The notes beneath the pieces were generated by a model, which worked only from the letters and a program-made list of their open reading frames with translations, was not told the DNA's origin and searched no databases. The position numbers were made by a program, and so were the translations under genes. 64,000 nt of DNA from Euglena gracilis (Eukaryota; Euglenida; Euglenophyceae; Euglenales): assembly GCA_039621445.1 (NCBI GenBank), contig CP154957.1:41442011-41506010 (forward strand). Reading direction: 5' to 3'. Below are positions 42,401 to 53,146 of the stretch, piece by piece (position 1 is the stretch's first letter; each line of letters opens with the position of its first letter).

Positions 42401-45400
42401 CCCCTCCAGCCCCGGACCCCCCCCCCCGGGGGGTCCAGCCAGCAGCTCGTTTCCAGCCAGCAGCTTTTTTGCCAGCTGGAGGCGGACCCCCCCGGGGGGG
42501 GGGGTCCTTTAGAAATCCCCTGTCTTGTTGTTTTTGGAAAGCTGTGCTGAAAGCCTCGAAATGATGTTGGCACAGAAAGGCTTTTTTGTTTGTTTTTGGT
42601 TTGTTTGTGAAATTGATGATTTGGATTTGGAATAAGTTTTTTTGATCTGCTTTTTTGCTTTATTAAAACCCCGCTTGTTTTTTTGTATCTTCTTTGTATG
42701 AGGCTCTATGGGGTGTGCCAATTTTTTTCCATACCAAGTTTATTCTGGTTTCCTTATTCCATTTCATTCCGGTTTATTCCGGACCGGAGTATCTCCCCCT
42801 CCCTGGACAGATGCATCGTGCAACCCCTCAGGGATGGCATTTTCCCCCAGGCCCAGGCACAACCCCACCCACCACAAGGGGGGGGGACCCAGCAAAGAAT
42901 CCCAAAAAAACACCCCAAAATTGACCCTGAAAATATTAAACCCTTGAAAAACTTTCCTGGCCTGACTGACGCAGGAGCAGAATAGGGGGGTCAGTGACCC
43001 AAATCCCCCCCCCCCGAATCCTGCATCGAGGTGGAAATGGGAAAACGGGAAGTGTAAATATATTTTTTGGGGGGCTGATTTTGAACATTTTTCAGCCAGC
43101 AGTGATGACAGAGTGGTGGGTTTAATCCAGCTGAGTTTTTCTGCTTTTTTTTCAATCCGCCCGCCCACCCAACCCAGGTGATGCGGGACCCCCCCCCCCC
43201 CACAGGAGTCCCGCGACACCCTGGTTCTTTGGGTGATTTTGGTCAAAAATATAAATTCAAATTATCTCCAAAATGGTGGGGAATCAAAAGAAATAACCGG
43301 GGACGTAAATAAGCCCTGTCGACCATCTATCGCCCCAACAAAGCCATACGGTCAAGTCAAAGCAGGCCAAACGTACAGTATTTGGAGGGAAACAGCTTTG
43401 AAATGGCAACAACTCAGGCTGGCCAACGAGTTACAAGGACGTTAAAAATGCAGTTAGATTGGGTGTTCCAAAGTTGTTTCAGTCACCACTTCTTTTGATT
43501 TTCCTTCGTTTCCAAGCTATTTTGGAAACGTTGATCATTGATCCCAGAACAGCCCAAATTGCCCACCCCAAAAAGCCAAAAAGCCAACGGGACTAGTCGT
43601 ATGCACTCCCTGACCTTACCGCCAACCGGGGGGGGGGGGGGCGTAAAGAGTACACAGGGGGCCAGGAACGAAGTTATCTCCAGCCATAGACAGACAAAAA
43701 GCCTAACTGCAACCAGGGGTTTTTTTTTGCCTTGGACCCCCTCCCTCGGGGGGGGGGAGGGGGGTAGGGTGGGTGGGTCCCTTGGACCCCCCCCCCTGGG
43801 GGGTGGGGGTAGGGGCCAGGCTTTTGCTTAAGGGATTGCAGTACCCCCCCGGGGGGGGGGCTGGACTGCAGCTAGTCCAAATTTGGCTAGTGGAATTTCT
43901 AGCGCCCCCCCCCGGGGGGTCTGCTAGCAGGGCTAGCTAATGAAAAAAAATTTTCCAGTGACCGGTGCAAAGCGCCGGAAATTTTTTTGGGGGGAATTTT
44001 TGGAACAAAATCAGCCAAAAACCTATTAAAAACCTCATTTCCACCTCACATGAGGAGTGTGCATTGGTTTTCTGGGCAGGTTTAGTAAAAAACCGGGTGA
44101 TTTCTGGGTAGCACGAATAATCACGAATAATCACGAATAATCACGAATCAGAATTGAGGGCCCTAGCACGAATTTGTGGGAAACCCCGGTAAAGCTTTTT
44201 TGGCGCCAAAGGCGCCGAAAATTTTAGAAAAGGTGCTATTTTTGGCATTTTTGGCGATTTTCGGGCAAAAGTGGGTGGGTCCCCCGGGACCCCCCCCCCT
44301 CCCCCGGGGGGCCCCACCCCTGGGGGTGGGTGGGTGGGTGCTGACCCCCTCCCCCCCTCTCCCCCCAGGTCTTAAAAAAACCCCTGACTGCAATGAAGAG
44401 GGGGTCGTACAACCAGGTGCCAAAATAACTTACTTTCCGATTCACCGACAAACCCCGACCTGGTGGGGGGTCCATACGCACCATTTGACCTGCAACGTCT
44501 GACTGGAGGTTGTTGGTATGTGGGGGGGTGGATGGCACCCTGGGGGAGGGAGCTGGATTGTGGATTGTAGATGGTCCAAATTTGGCCAGTGGACCCCCCC
44601 CATTGTTTCATGTGTGATCAGATCAACTTGTAAAGCTTCTCACCAGTCAAAAATTTTCCACGAGCTCATCCTGCCAGCAGACCTCCTGACCAGGATCCCT
44701 GCCCTCCCCCCCCCCCCAGGCGCTTGGCTGCCGGGAATCTAAGATCCGCCAAATATTTGTTTATCCAAAAAAAATATTCCGTCTGCTTTTGGCAGCAGGT
44801 TTTTTTGTCAAAAATTTTGGGGGGTTGGGGTATTTGGGGGGGGGGTACAAAATGGGGGAAGGGAAGGAAATCATTGGACCCTCCAAGGTTGGCTCTGCTT
44901 TTAATCTGGCCGGGCCAGACTTTGCGGGGGGGCGCCTTGTGCTGTGGGGTCCTTAAGCTGGAGGGGACCCTGCCCCAAGGGGGGTTCAGCCAACCAGCAC
45001 TTTTTTTCCAGCCAGCACCTCCCAGCCAGGCTGTGCCCGCCCCCCCCCCCCTGGGGGCCCGCTGAAATAAAGTTCAGGCCAGCCTGGCGAAGCGCCAGAA
45101 GTTTTTGAAAAATGGGTCAAAAATGGCCAAAATGGCATTTTTGGGTGGTTTTTGGGTTTTCACGTCAAAATTTTGGCTGAAAAATGCCAACCCAGGTGGA
45201 TTTGGGCCTTTTTGGGGCATTTTGGGGGGGGAACCCGCCAGATCCAGCTCCACCCCCCCTTGAACCCAGGGGCCCTCACAGCTCGGTCGTGCCGACACTC
45301 TGAAAACAATTGTAACTCTCTCCCAACATTCCGGAATTATCAACCTTCCCAAGCCGGTGCGCCATGGCTTTTCTTCAGACAATGAGTCAGAATCAAAAAA

Positions 45401-47203
45401 ATATTCGGAGGCACAAAAAATGAAGCCCTTGGAACGCCCTATCCATGGTTTATTTTTTTCCCCAATCCTTCGTGCTTCCTGAGCTACAGCCATTTTTGGC
45501 CGATTTTGGCCCTTTTTGGGGGCATTTTGGGCTGTTTTCGGGGTCAAAAATTCTGGGTCGATTCTTCCAAAATATCTTGGAAATGAAGCAAAATCAAAGG
45601 AAATGTCCGGCAACCCAATACAAATCCCCTTGAATGTTCCTACTATACTTTTTGGGTCTTTTCGTTCCGGTTTTTTTTTGTTTTTGTTTTTGAACAAGTT
45701 TGATTTGTTTTTTTTTTATTATAACGGTTTTATTTTTGATTTCCTTGCAACTCCACAGATTGCATGAGTTATGGCCATTTTAAGGGCTTTTCGCTCCAAT
45801 GCTGTTTTTTTTCGGCCTGTTTTGACCTGTCATTTCGGGGTCAACAAATCGAAATTTTCAAAATGTCTCCAAAATGTTTCCAATCAAAGGAATCACTGGT
45901 GAGATAGAACACCCCCAAAATGGCCGTTTTGAGCTGCAAACCCAAGCCAGAACATGGCAGTCAAACTGGGGGGTTGCCTAATCTTACCCGGGTTGGATTG
46001 CAACTCTTTACTGACCGATAATCCCAGGTAGCCCGGCCCAGCCAGCAGTCTCCAAAAAACCATCAGTTTCTTGTTTCGGAAAGTCAGTCAGCCACAATCC
46101 CCCCGGTGGGGGGTTGGCCACTCTGGAATCACTCTGGAATGACCACAAATCTGAAAAAGGCCCAAAAATTGTCTGGTGCCGGGTCATTTCGATAGCTGTT
46201 TTACTGACCCCCCCCCAGGGGGGTTCGAGCCAAAAACCAGTCAGACACGTTATCCAGGCAGGCTGAATCTTATTGTGGTGGAGAGGAGTGCCCTCGGGTG
46301 CCTGGGCAGACAGGAGCTACCCTCCAATTCCCTGGGGGGGTCAGTCCCTGCTCATGGGCCAAAAAAAATTGCCCTCAAAATGTGCTTTTCTGGACTTCCG
46401 GCGCCGAAGGCACCGGAAGTTCTTGGCCAAGTGCCAGTCACTTTCGGCCATGTTCCGAAACATGGCAAAAACGAGACACAAACAATTGTGCCTTGTGACA
46501 GCTCAACAGTTGAGATCTCATCTTCACTCATTTTGGTGTTCATTGGACATGGGTGGATGATAAGATATATATTTTCCCCGGCCCTTGCCTGGTTGTGGAT
46601 TGTTTTGGAGGGGTTTGGAATCATGATTGTGGTTGTGGGTGGAAGGTTTGCCAAGAATTCAAGTTGATGCCATGGACACAATTTGTTTTCTTCTCTTCTT
46701 CTCTTCGCATCGCATCATTTTTGCAGCTCCAAGGTGAGCGCTCAAAAATGAAAACTCCTTCAACAACAAAGAAGTAAGTACGAAACCAAAGATGCACCGT
46801 CTGTTCTCTGACCCACAAATGTTCTTTACCTCCTGACCTTCCCCCATCTGTCACCGACATCTACCAAGGCTAACTGCAATTTATCCACACCTGTTCTGAC
46901 AACTGGCAACTGCCCTGACTTTTCAGTTCTGGTGATTTTAACTCAATCTCAATGCCCCACATTTTGCATATGTTGGGTGCACATTTTAAGGGGTTCTGGA
47001 GAAGGCAGCCACTGAGAGGCATGGTGCTTGCCAGTTGAAGTCAGGGGGATGTACCAGGAACGTTTCAGAGGAATGTCACAGCAAATCGGAGAAATAAAAG
47101 ACTTGGTGAAAAACTCAGGGAATTACACAGTTTTCTGCAGATGGCTGGTGGAAACGCACAGAACCAGGGTGAAAATCTTGTTGGTTTACTGCACCGACAG
47201 TAA
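33410..47203 (+). CDS. LSM12: LSM12 homologue, complete, 10 exons
   Basis: LSM12 proteins join an Lsm-type RNA-binding domain to an anticodon-binding-like (AD) domain. Exons: 33410-33448, 33498-33579, 33625-33725, 35031-35179, 35227-35305, 41922-41999, 46727-46773, 46927-46976, 47035-47105 and 47141-47203 (TAA). Together they make 759 nt, 252 residues, with every phase matching. Exons 1-3 give the Lsm part (VRVKTVAGDSYEGAVFAFD, then LQELTLLDTEP). Exons 4-6 give the AD part (VTIEAQDIFDALSKTYPCNW; NSSIVVLGEVRIEPPYTVEK; GIDSTVERVKKV), which matches animal and plant LSM12 in order and spacing. Exons 7-10 add a helical tail (MYQERFRGMSQQIGEIKDL) absent from the animal protein as I know it. Intron 3 is nonconventional; introns 1, 2 and 4 are 45-49 nt GT-AG; introns 5 and 6 are 6.6 and 4.7 kb. 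The acceptor of exon 6 could be six bases later (41928). Confidence 0.9.
33726..35030 (+). other. nonconventional intron 3 of LSM12 (1305 nt)
   Basis: The 5' end is GAGCAAGGCTTTGC and the 3' end is GCAAAGACCTGTTCCA. CAA stands at +4 to +6 and CTG at -8 to -6; 9 of 11 end positions pair. TTCCAGAGC is repeated at both borders. Joining gives TRLP-EPLNADSK, close to the length seen in other LSM12 proteins. A GC-AG reading (LPEQEPLN) is the alternative. Most of the intron is occupied by the inverted-repeat element at 33888-34844. Confidence 0.8.
33888..34844. mobile_element. inverted-repeat element, copy 1 (957 bp)
   Basis: It starts GGTACTTGTCTGTTGTGGT and ends ACCATAACAGATAAGTACC, with subterminal TACGACG repeats. 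The flanking 8-mers AAAAAATG and AAAAACTG differ at one position, suggesting a target-site duplication. The interior carries the hairpin GGGTCCAGCC/CAGCAGC repeat (also at 37340, 42070 and 44950) and a segment that is the reverse complement of the interior of copy 2. No transposase is encoded. Confidence 0.7.
36310..36757. mobile_element. inverted-repeat element, copy 2 (448 bp), 8-bp duplication
   Basis: Terminal inverted repeats of about 55 bp begin GGTACTTGTCTGTTATCG and contain two CGCACGAC motifs. They are flanked by a perfect 8-bp direct repeat GAGGCAAT (36302-36309 and 36758-36765). The interior has no coding capacity and matches copy 1 in reverse orientation (for example CTTTCTCCCTGCCAGTCTGC). 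Size, structure and an 8-bp duplication suggest a non-autonomous DNA transposon; 8-bp duplications are typical of hAT elements, but the ends do not look like usual hAT ends. Confidence 0.8.
38170..38515. repeat. palindrome cluster left of the recombinase-like ORF
   Basis: CGGACACACGGTGTGTCCGGG flanks a GGCGCCGCAGGCGCC hairpin (38186-38255). GACACACACTGTGTCTCGTGG lies at 38302. Four alternating copies of GACACACACTGTGTC with CCACGAG arms (38389-38510) nest into one long stem. Confidence 0.9.
38662..39288 (+). CDS. intronless ORF resembling a tyrosine recombinase N-terminal half
   Basis: The 208-residue frame starts ATG 15 bases after a strong acceptor (ctacctgtccttgcag) and ends TAA. It is the only long non-repetitive intronless frame in this intron. 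The middle resembles the core-binding domain of tyrosine recombinases in pattern: a helical LLEFQQMCKHLNAQYEDLDGFF, then YLPSTVRGHFNSLARVF, then LNRLMTSALTRESSRKA, where such enzymes turn into their catalytic domain. The catalytic Arg...His-x-x-Arg...Tyr set is not present before the stop, so this would be a truncated or split copy; the similarity is by eye and weak. It lies in an LSM12 intron between two clusters of the same GACACACACTGTGTC palindrome, suggesting a mobile unit. The opposite-strand ORF (39222-38617) is a shadow. Confidence 0.55.
   Translation: MKKTANSVDRMLPRPPKPDEFVATLEKYLVDLQKGPAVDPIHGTLLANVLEEKPKGTAKAERVAVTRLLEFQQMCKHLNAQYEDLDGFFSAWAGWVIDPRYLFDEATLINQAEQQRRAQCGTTFKFETYLPSTVRGHFNSLARVFTSVDPDGTLVPSSKKQFPQLNRLMTSALTRESSRKAVGTAAHPPVEVLQDEELPWAVVPLEVC
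39538..39706. repeat. palindrome cluster right of the recombinase-like ORF
   Basis: Five copies of CCACGAGACACAGTGTGTGTC or its complement alternate in orientation, as in the left cluster at 38389-38510, and nest into long hairpins. Frames such as QSTGTHTVSRGL are translations of this repeat. Confidence 0.9.
40205..40395 (+). repeat. minisatellite of GACAAGATGCAGATGCTG units
   Basis: Units of 15-18 bp give an apparent MLDKMQ peptide repeat. No gene signals support translation. Confidence 0.85.
40760..40805 (+). repeat. ten-base GGGCGATGCT tandem repeat
   Basis: About four to five copies of GGGCGATGCT or AGGCGATGCT lie head to tail. Confidence 0.9.
42000..46726 (+). repeat. 4.7-kb GT-AG intron 6 of LSM12
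   Basis: The donor GTG|gtttgt leads to the acceptor atcatttttgcag. It carries a second copy of the AAGCCGGAGGGTACC/CAGCCAGCAGC hairpin repeat (42075-42510, compare 34045-34505). An ATCACGAATA tandem of four lies at 44110-44150, a GGCGCCAAAGGCGCC hairpin at 44200, and diverged CCGGAAGCCCAGAAAAGGCC-type blocks at 46350-46420. Frames seen here, such as 43233-43445, lack splice support. Confidence 0.65.
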
Positions 47204-48121
47204 AAACACGAAAAGACAACAGCGGAACTGCAACAGAGATTGGCTGTGGCAGAAGAGCCTGCAAGCAGGGTTTTTTTTTAGTCTTGGACCCCCGGGGGTC
47301 CAGCTGAGCATATACTTTTCGGCGCCAAAGGCCAAAGGATTTTTTTTTGCTATTTTTAGCATTTTTGCGATTTTTTGACCATTTTCGGGGGAAAGTGAGT
47401 GGGTCCCGGGGGGGCAGGGCGGAAAAAATCCCGTCTTTTTTTCGCACAATCCAAAACCTAAAACCTGTGACACTTAATTTCTAACGAAAGATAAAGACGA
47501 TGACGACGGCTATGGCGCATATTTTGAACCCCAATTTCGTCAATTAATTTTCGGGCGATTTTTCTAAAGAACTTATCGTCCGTTCGACTGGAAGACTGGC
47601 TCTAAACGAACGCTCAGGCTCCGCACTTTGCCCTGCGAAGGGCGGCCACGCCTTACTCGCCGGCGGTTTGCTGCTCGGTTTGTGGGCCGAGGTGCCGCTA
47701 CTTGGAAGCCCACCCAAAATCACATCCCCCCCAAAAAAAAATAGAGGCTCCCCCCTCGGGGTTTCCGCCAAAATCCACAAAAAAAGCCCCCCCCCAGGCA
47801 ACCCCACATATTCCAGGTGGGGAAAAACTGCAAGCACACCGGTGAAAGATAAATCGACTCCCCCCCGGCAGTGTCTGATGCTCAAACGCGTCCTTTTTTA
47901 ACTTGGAGTGTTGCTATTGCGAAGAAATCTGGTGCTCAAAGAACGCAGGAACCAAAAGTCCGAGAAGCACCACCAGACCATTCGGACGCCGCAATTCGAG
48001 GTGGGGAGATCCTGCTTCTTGTGCCGGCTTGTTTTTTTTGGTGTTTTTGTGTGGCAAGGGTGCTTCTAACTGCTTTCTGGTGCCGGAGTTGACGGATATT
48101 AATTTGGCCCTTCGACCTACC
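47204..48121. other. intergenic stretch after LSM12
   Basis: A coil-like frame continues past the LSM12 stop (KHEKTTAELQQRLAVAEE, 47204-47265), probably by chance or as an alternative 3' end. After it come a TTCGGCGCC-type hairpin and unique sequence of average composition without a supported exon. No poly-A signal was identified. Confidence 0.4.
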
Positions 48122-48316
48122 ATGGCATCGTCATTTTCACCGGTGGACGTGATGAATCTACAACGCCAAGACGCTACTGTCTTCAACGCGGCGTGGTCAG
48201 CCTTCTTCCTGAACAAGTTGGCGGTGGCGGCCTTCTTGCGCGAATTCCCACAGGGCGTCGTCCAACCCTGGCGGCTGGATACCACTGGAAGGGGACCGAC
48301 TGGAAATTCAACGTAG
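48122..48316 (+). CDS. short ORF, unidentified
   Basis: A 64-codon frame starts ATGGCATCG and ends TAG (MASSFSPVDVMNLQRQDATV; WSAFFLNKLAVAAFLREF). Its composition is protein-like, but it overlaps the end of the degenerate retrotransposon on the other strand and has no recognisable domain or splice signals. It could be the first exon of a plus-strand gene or chance. Confidence 0.25.
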   Translation: MASSFSPVDVMNLQRQDATVFNAAWSAFFLNKLAVAAFLREFPQGVVQPWRLDTTGRGPTGNST

Positions 48317-49730
48317 GCGGCAAAGCGGAAAGCCATAACAGCGTGAAAGCACCTTGATACCGTTTTAGACTGGGTTCTTTTCCCAGGAAATTTTCAATGG
48401 TCTGATTTTGTATTTGTTTCCCCTCCAGGATTTGCCTGAGCAAATCATGAAAAGAAGGGGCCATCTGGGGAGTGGCATTTTCTCCCCCCTGAAGTTTTTT
48501 GAACATGCCCCTTTAGGGGGTGATTTTCAGGCAGGGGGTCCCAGGCACTTTCATCTTTATTAATTGGGGCCACCAGGTGGCTGAATCCCAGTAGGGGGTG
48601 ACCATCAAAACTTTGGCGTGGGGGAAATTCTTTCAGTCTGGGGAGAAAATTTTGAATTGTTGACCAAGAGGGGTCGATATAAAGTCCACCCATGTTGTCC
48701 AGTGGACATCGCAATGCATCCACTGTGGCCTCCCAGTGGGGCCACCTGGCCAGTAATTTGGGCAGTTTTTTTTGTCGCTTGGGGAGGCAAATAAATCTGT
48801 TTCAAACTGAATGGACTATTGGAAATACTGCCTTAGCCATTGAAAAAGTTGTGGGTCTAGGGAGTAATCCCCCCTGTCCATTTCCCATCTGCTGATGGGG
48901 TCTACTAGGCATTTGTCTGAAGGAACCCAATTTACTTGAAGGTTTATGTTGTGCTCCATGCACCATTTGAAAAAGGGGTCGAAGCATTTTGTTGAAGGGT
49001 CTTTTCTCCCCCCCTTTTGTCAGGTAATAGAAAATTACCTTATTGTATACTGTCAGGGACACAGTTTCCCCTGATTTGCTTAAACTTTTCACTGTGTTGA
49101 TTGCTGCATGCAATTCTTTGACGTTTATATGTAAAATGGAGTTTTCTCTCCAAAACTCCTGGACAGCACTTCCGGTGAGGATGTCTAGCCCCCCACCACG
49201 CATGAGGCTGCTGTCTGAGTGCAAGCCTCTGGTTTCACCTTGGGGGAAGGGTCTGCCCCCCCCAAGGTGTCCAGCAGAATTTTTATTTCCCGTAACTTCC
49301 GCCTTGCCCAGAAAGTCCCGTTTTTTTTTGGCTGCCCATTTCTGGGCACAAAAATCAGGATCCCCTTCTCATGATTGCCCGAAATCCCTCCAGGATACAT
49401 TTTTTAGCAGGCCCCCAAGGGCCCAGGGATGACTGCCCAGGGGGGGGGGGGTGACAATTCGGGCACATGGGGGTAGGGCGGGCAGATCAGGGAAAGGTTA
49501 GAATTTTGACTTGGAAAATTTGACCTGTGAATGCCAAAAGACATTCCAAGGAATGTTCTGAAGGAAGGGGGTGTAGGATTCGCCAAGTCTGCAATTCCTA
49601 ATTCAAGATTGCAAAGCCATTGAAGTATGCCAATTGTTCTGTAGGGAGCAAAATGCTTACACTGATTGCGTGGGTCACTGATTTAACCTCAAAGAAGTCC
49701 TGTCTCTGCTTGTCTGTGCTGGAAGTTTTC
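48183..49730 (-). pseudogene. decayed tyrosine-recombinase-type (DIRS/Ngaro-like) retrotransposon
   Basis: In order on the minus strand and in three alternating frames: a piece like the end of a reverse transcriptase palm (TPPSFRTFLGMSFGI, about 49580); an RNase H domain (HSDSSLMRGGGLDIL, HINVKELHAAINTVKSLS, then after a frame shift near 48970 HNINLQVNWVPSDK and PISRWEMDRGDYSLDP); a post-RNase H linker (DALRCPLDNMGGLYIDPSW, ENHPLKGHVQK); and after another shift a helical LLRQILEGKQIQNQ ... LKRYQGAFTLLW resembling the start of a recombinase domain. The order reverse transcriptase, RNase H, tyrosine recombinase is that of DIRS-order elements. Several frameshifts and missing catalytic parts make it a dead copy. 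It lies between two convergent host genes. Confidence 0.6.
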
Positions 49731-52700
49731 AAAAGTTCAATGCCAGAAAGGCCAAAAGTGAGACACCAGGTCCAGGCCAAGATTAGGCACCCAAACCCTG
49801 ACAGTTTCCTGAACGTGACAGTTTCCCGCAGACTTTCGTTTAGTACGCCACGGCGAAGCTTGCTGTGGCGCAATTTTTTCCCCCTGCGGCACAAACAGCA
49901 CACAATCAATTTTTGCCGCGGCACACGTGCGGCGCACCTGAAACGCTTCCACGGCGCACCAACAACGCACCCTCACTGTCGCCATATTCCTTTCTCACCC
50001 ACGGTCGACAAAACAAAACAAAAAGTGGCCGGACAGGGAATAGTTTGGATGGCCATCCCGCGGCGTATGTGGCGCTGCCACGGCTCACGCGGCGCACAGA
50101 AAGAAATCTTCCTCGGCGCATGCGCATGCGGAAAAATTCCCGGTGCTGCGGCGCCCATTGCGCAGAAAAAATAATCCGCGGCGCACTAAATGAAAATCTG
50201 GTTTCCCGTGGGGGTGTGTACCCACTCTCCCCAAACAGAAGCATGGGGGTGCGCTTATAGCGGACCGCCGCCTCTGGCGGCGTCGCGGGGTGCTCTTCTA
50301 TTCGCACCCTCCCTGTGCAATTTTTGTTGAATTACTTCAGAAATCCCATCGAAATGGGTAGTGCGGTTCCACCGGACCGACGGCAAGGCGTGCAGTTTTT
50401 ATTTGGACCCTGCCAGTGGCCCCGCGCTTCGATAAGGGGGGTTAGGTACGTTGCCACAGACTGGCGAGACTCTGGTGCTTGAAAAGACATTGGGCAAGAG
50501 ACAATTTGTTTTGTTTTAATGCCCCAGAAAAAAAAGACTTACTCAAACAATTTTCCCTCCTTTTGCCCAGAAGCCAACTGCCCCTGACTTCTTTGGAAAC
50601 AGTCGGCAGACAAGCTTTCAAGCATCGGGGAGAGGGACCTGACAAATTCTTGAGCATGGACGTTTCTTAGGACCGATTCCCAGACAGGGATCACCAATCT
50701 CGATCGACAAAAAATACAGAAGGTGGTTAGCAAAGAAACACTCGAATTAACACTCAATTCTCCCTGGGCCTTTCGATCCATGTGGACCATCAATTTGACA
50801 ACCAAAAAAGGCAAGTTGGCCTCAGTAATGCGCATGAGTTGCTGTCTGTGCTTGCCATCTGTCTACCCTCCACCCCCCCCAAAAACAAAACAATTTCGAC
50901 CATGTAAAATGTCATTGGATTGTGGAACAAAAAAGCAGGAACATAAAATGAGAAGAAGAGGCCCATCTATTGCGCAGTGGGCGGCCTCCCGCTTGACGCA
51001 CAGGTCGGCGCCCTGCGTGCCCCTCAACTGCGCCAGCTCCCAGTGCATTTTGCGGGCCTTCGCCTGCAGCTGGGCCACCCGGACCTGGCCCTTTGCCGGA
51101 GATAGGCTAGCGAGAGCGAGCGAGAGAAGGAGAGATGAGAGAGATAGAGAGATAGAGAGAAGAGAGAGGATAAGAAAGCGAGAGAAATGAGAGAGAGAGA
51201 GATAGATATATAGAGCGCGAGAGCGAGAGAGAGATAGAGAAGAGAGAATAGAGATAGAGAGCGAGAGATATGAGAGAGAGAGATTTAGATGACTTGAGAT
51301 GATAGATAGAGATAGAGAGAGCTAATAAGAGATTGCTATAGAGCCGCGAGTATGAGAGATTAGCTTATAGAGAGTAGAGGAGATAGATAGAGATGATTAG
51401 ATAGAGAGAGAGAGAGCGAGATAGAGAGAGATCGTATAGATTATAGAGATATATATCTCTATCTATATAGCTATTATAGAGATAGAGAGATAGATATAGA
51501 TGGTACGAGAGAGGCGAGAGATGATAGAGGTATATAGCTTAGGTCGCTATATATGTATATCTATGTATATATATAGATAATTATATTATATATATCATCT
51601 AGAGAATTTACTATAAAGAGTAATCTCTATATAGTATCTATATACTAATATATATATATAGATGTATCATATATGCTCTATAATAAACATGATATAAAGC
51701 TCAAATTATTTATTTAGACCTTATAAAAAAATAAAAATTATTTTTTTAAAGGGGCCCTAAAAACCTTGAAAAATCTTAAAACATCATTCTGGCAATTTTC
51801 GAAATTGGAGCCAAAAATGAAGTCGGAGAACCTAGGCAAAAACAACCCAATTCTGGGGAAATTAAATGATTTCTGGAATCGCTGAAAAAATTATGTATCC
51901 ACCCTAACTAGCAAAAAATGGGGTTTCAACCAGAACAAACGCCTAGAACTTTCTTCTTCGGGTGAAGAGCATCCATTTTTATAATTCCACAAATGTCCAA
52001 TCAGTGCGGACCTTAAAAAAAGACGTCCGCTGTCCCAACGCTTTCAATCAAAAATCCACAGGAAAATGGGCAAGGAAGTCTGGTGTTTTTCCACAAGAAG
52101 AAGGCTGACATTGGAAAAAGAGTTGATTAATCACATCTTGGACCATCGTCCATCCACCCAACTCATCAAAAAATGTTTTTTTCAACTTTTTTTGGCTTTC
52201 GACCCCATTCAATCTCCAGCCGGCCGGCATTTTGGCCCAGAGGGGGGTGATCCTAAGAATTTTTTTTACAAAATCCCGCCCCTTAAAGACCGCCCTGCAT
52301 GGGACACAAAGAATACAATAAAATATTGCTGTAAATATTACATGGAAAATGTTAAAGGGAGTAAAAATGCTACGAGGAAAATATTTCAGGGAAAATATTT
52401 AATTCTGGGGTGGTTTCCACAATTTTTGTCTCTCGTCATTCTTGTCTGGACTGTATTCCTCTCTTCTCTTGCGTATTTGCAGGACGCCATTTTTAGCCAG
52501 AAAAGAGGTGAAAAATCTAACTCCAATGCCCTCTTTTCTTGAGGCTTTGACACCAGTCCATTTATCGTCAGGAGAAAAGGTTCCTTGGTTATTTTGCCCC
52601 AAGATCGAAATGCGCGCCTTCACAGCAGCATGCTGCAGTTAGGAGCAAGCCTGGTCGCAACACATCTGCTTTCTTTGGCGCCAAAGGTGGGCTTCTTGCG

Positions 52701-53146
52701 GGAGTGCAAAGAGCTGCCACCTTGGCGGCACACTGGTGCTGGCAGTGGTGCCAAAGCGGTGCCACACCGAAGACCACAGCGTGCACACTGCTGGCCCACG
52801 TCGGGCGGGGGGGGGGGGGGTATCAGGTCCCTTTGGAAACGCTGCGAAAAAAGTTGCAGAAATTGCAGAAATTGCGCAAAAATTAGGGAAATGACAGAAA
52901 ATTGCGGAAATAATGTGTAAACCGTGGGGAAAAAATACAAAAAAAAACGCAGAAAAATTGCGGAAATATTGCGGAAACTGTGGAAAAAGTGCGGAAAAGC
53001 TGCAGAAAATTGCTTATGTCATTTCCCCTTCGTGCACTGGGTACCACACCAACATTAATCTGATCGCTTCTGCCCAAAAGCACAAGCCCAAAAACACACA
53101 ACGGTTGCATGGGATTCCACGAGGTAAACGAGGAGATGTGACACGT
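49731..53146. repeat. intergenic stretch with low-complexity DNA
   Basis: The stretch 49731-51090 is unique sequence with open frames on both strands (minus 50835-50539, RLVIPVWESVLRNVHAQEF, possibly the front of the retrotransposon) but no splice support. Degenerate GAGA/GATA repeats lie at 51105-51540, and AT-rich TATATA sequence at 51540-51720. The stretch 52016-52400 has an open plus frame (RRRLTLEKELINHIL) of unknown meaning. Degenerate ATTGCGGAAA units lie at 52850-53010. Confidence 0.5.
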
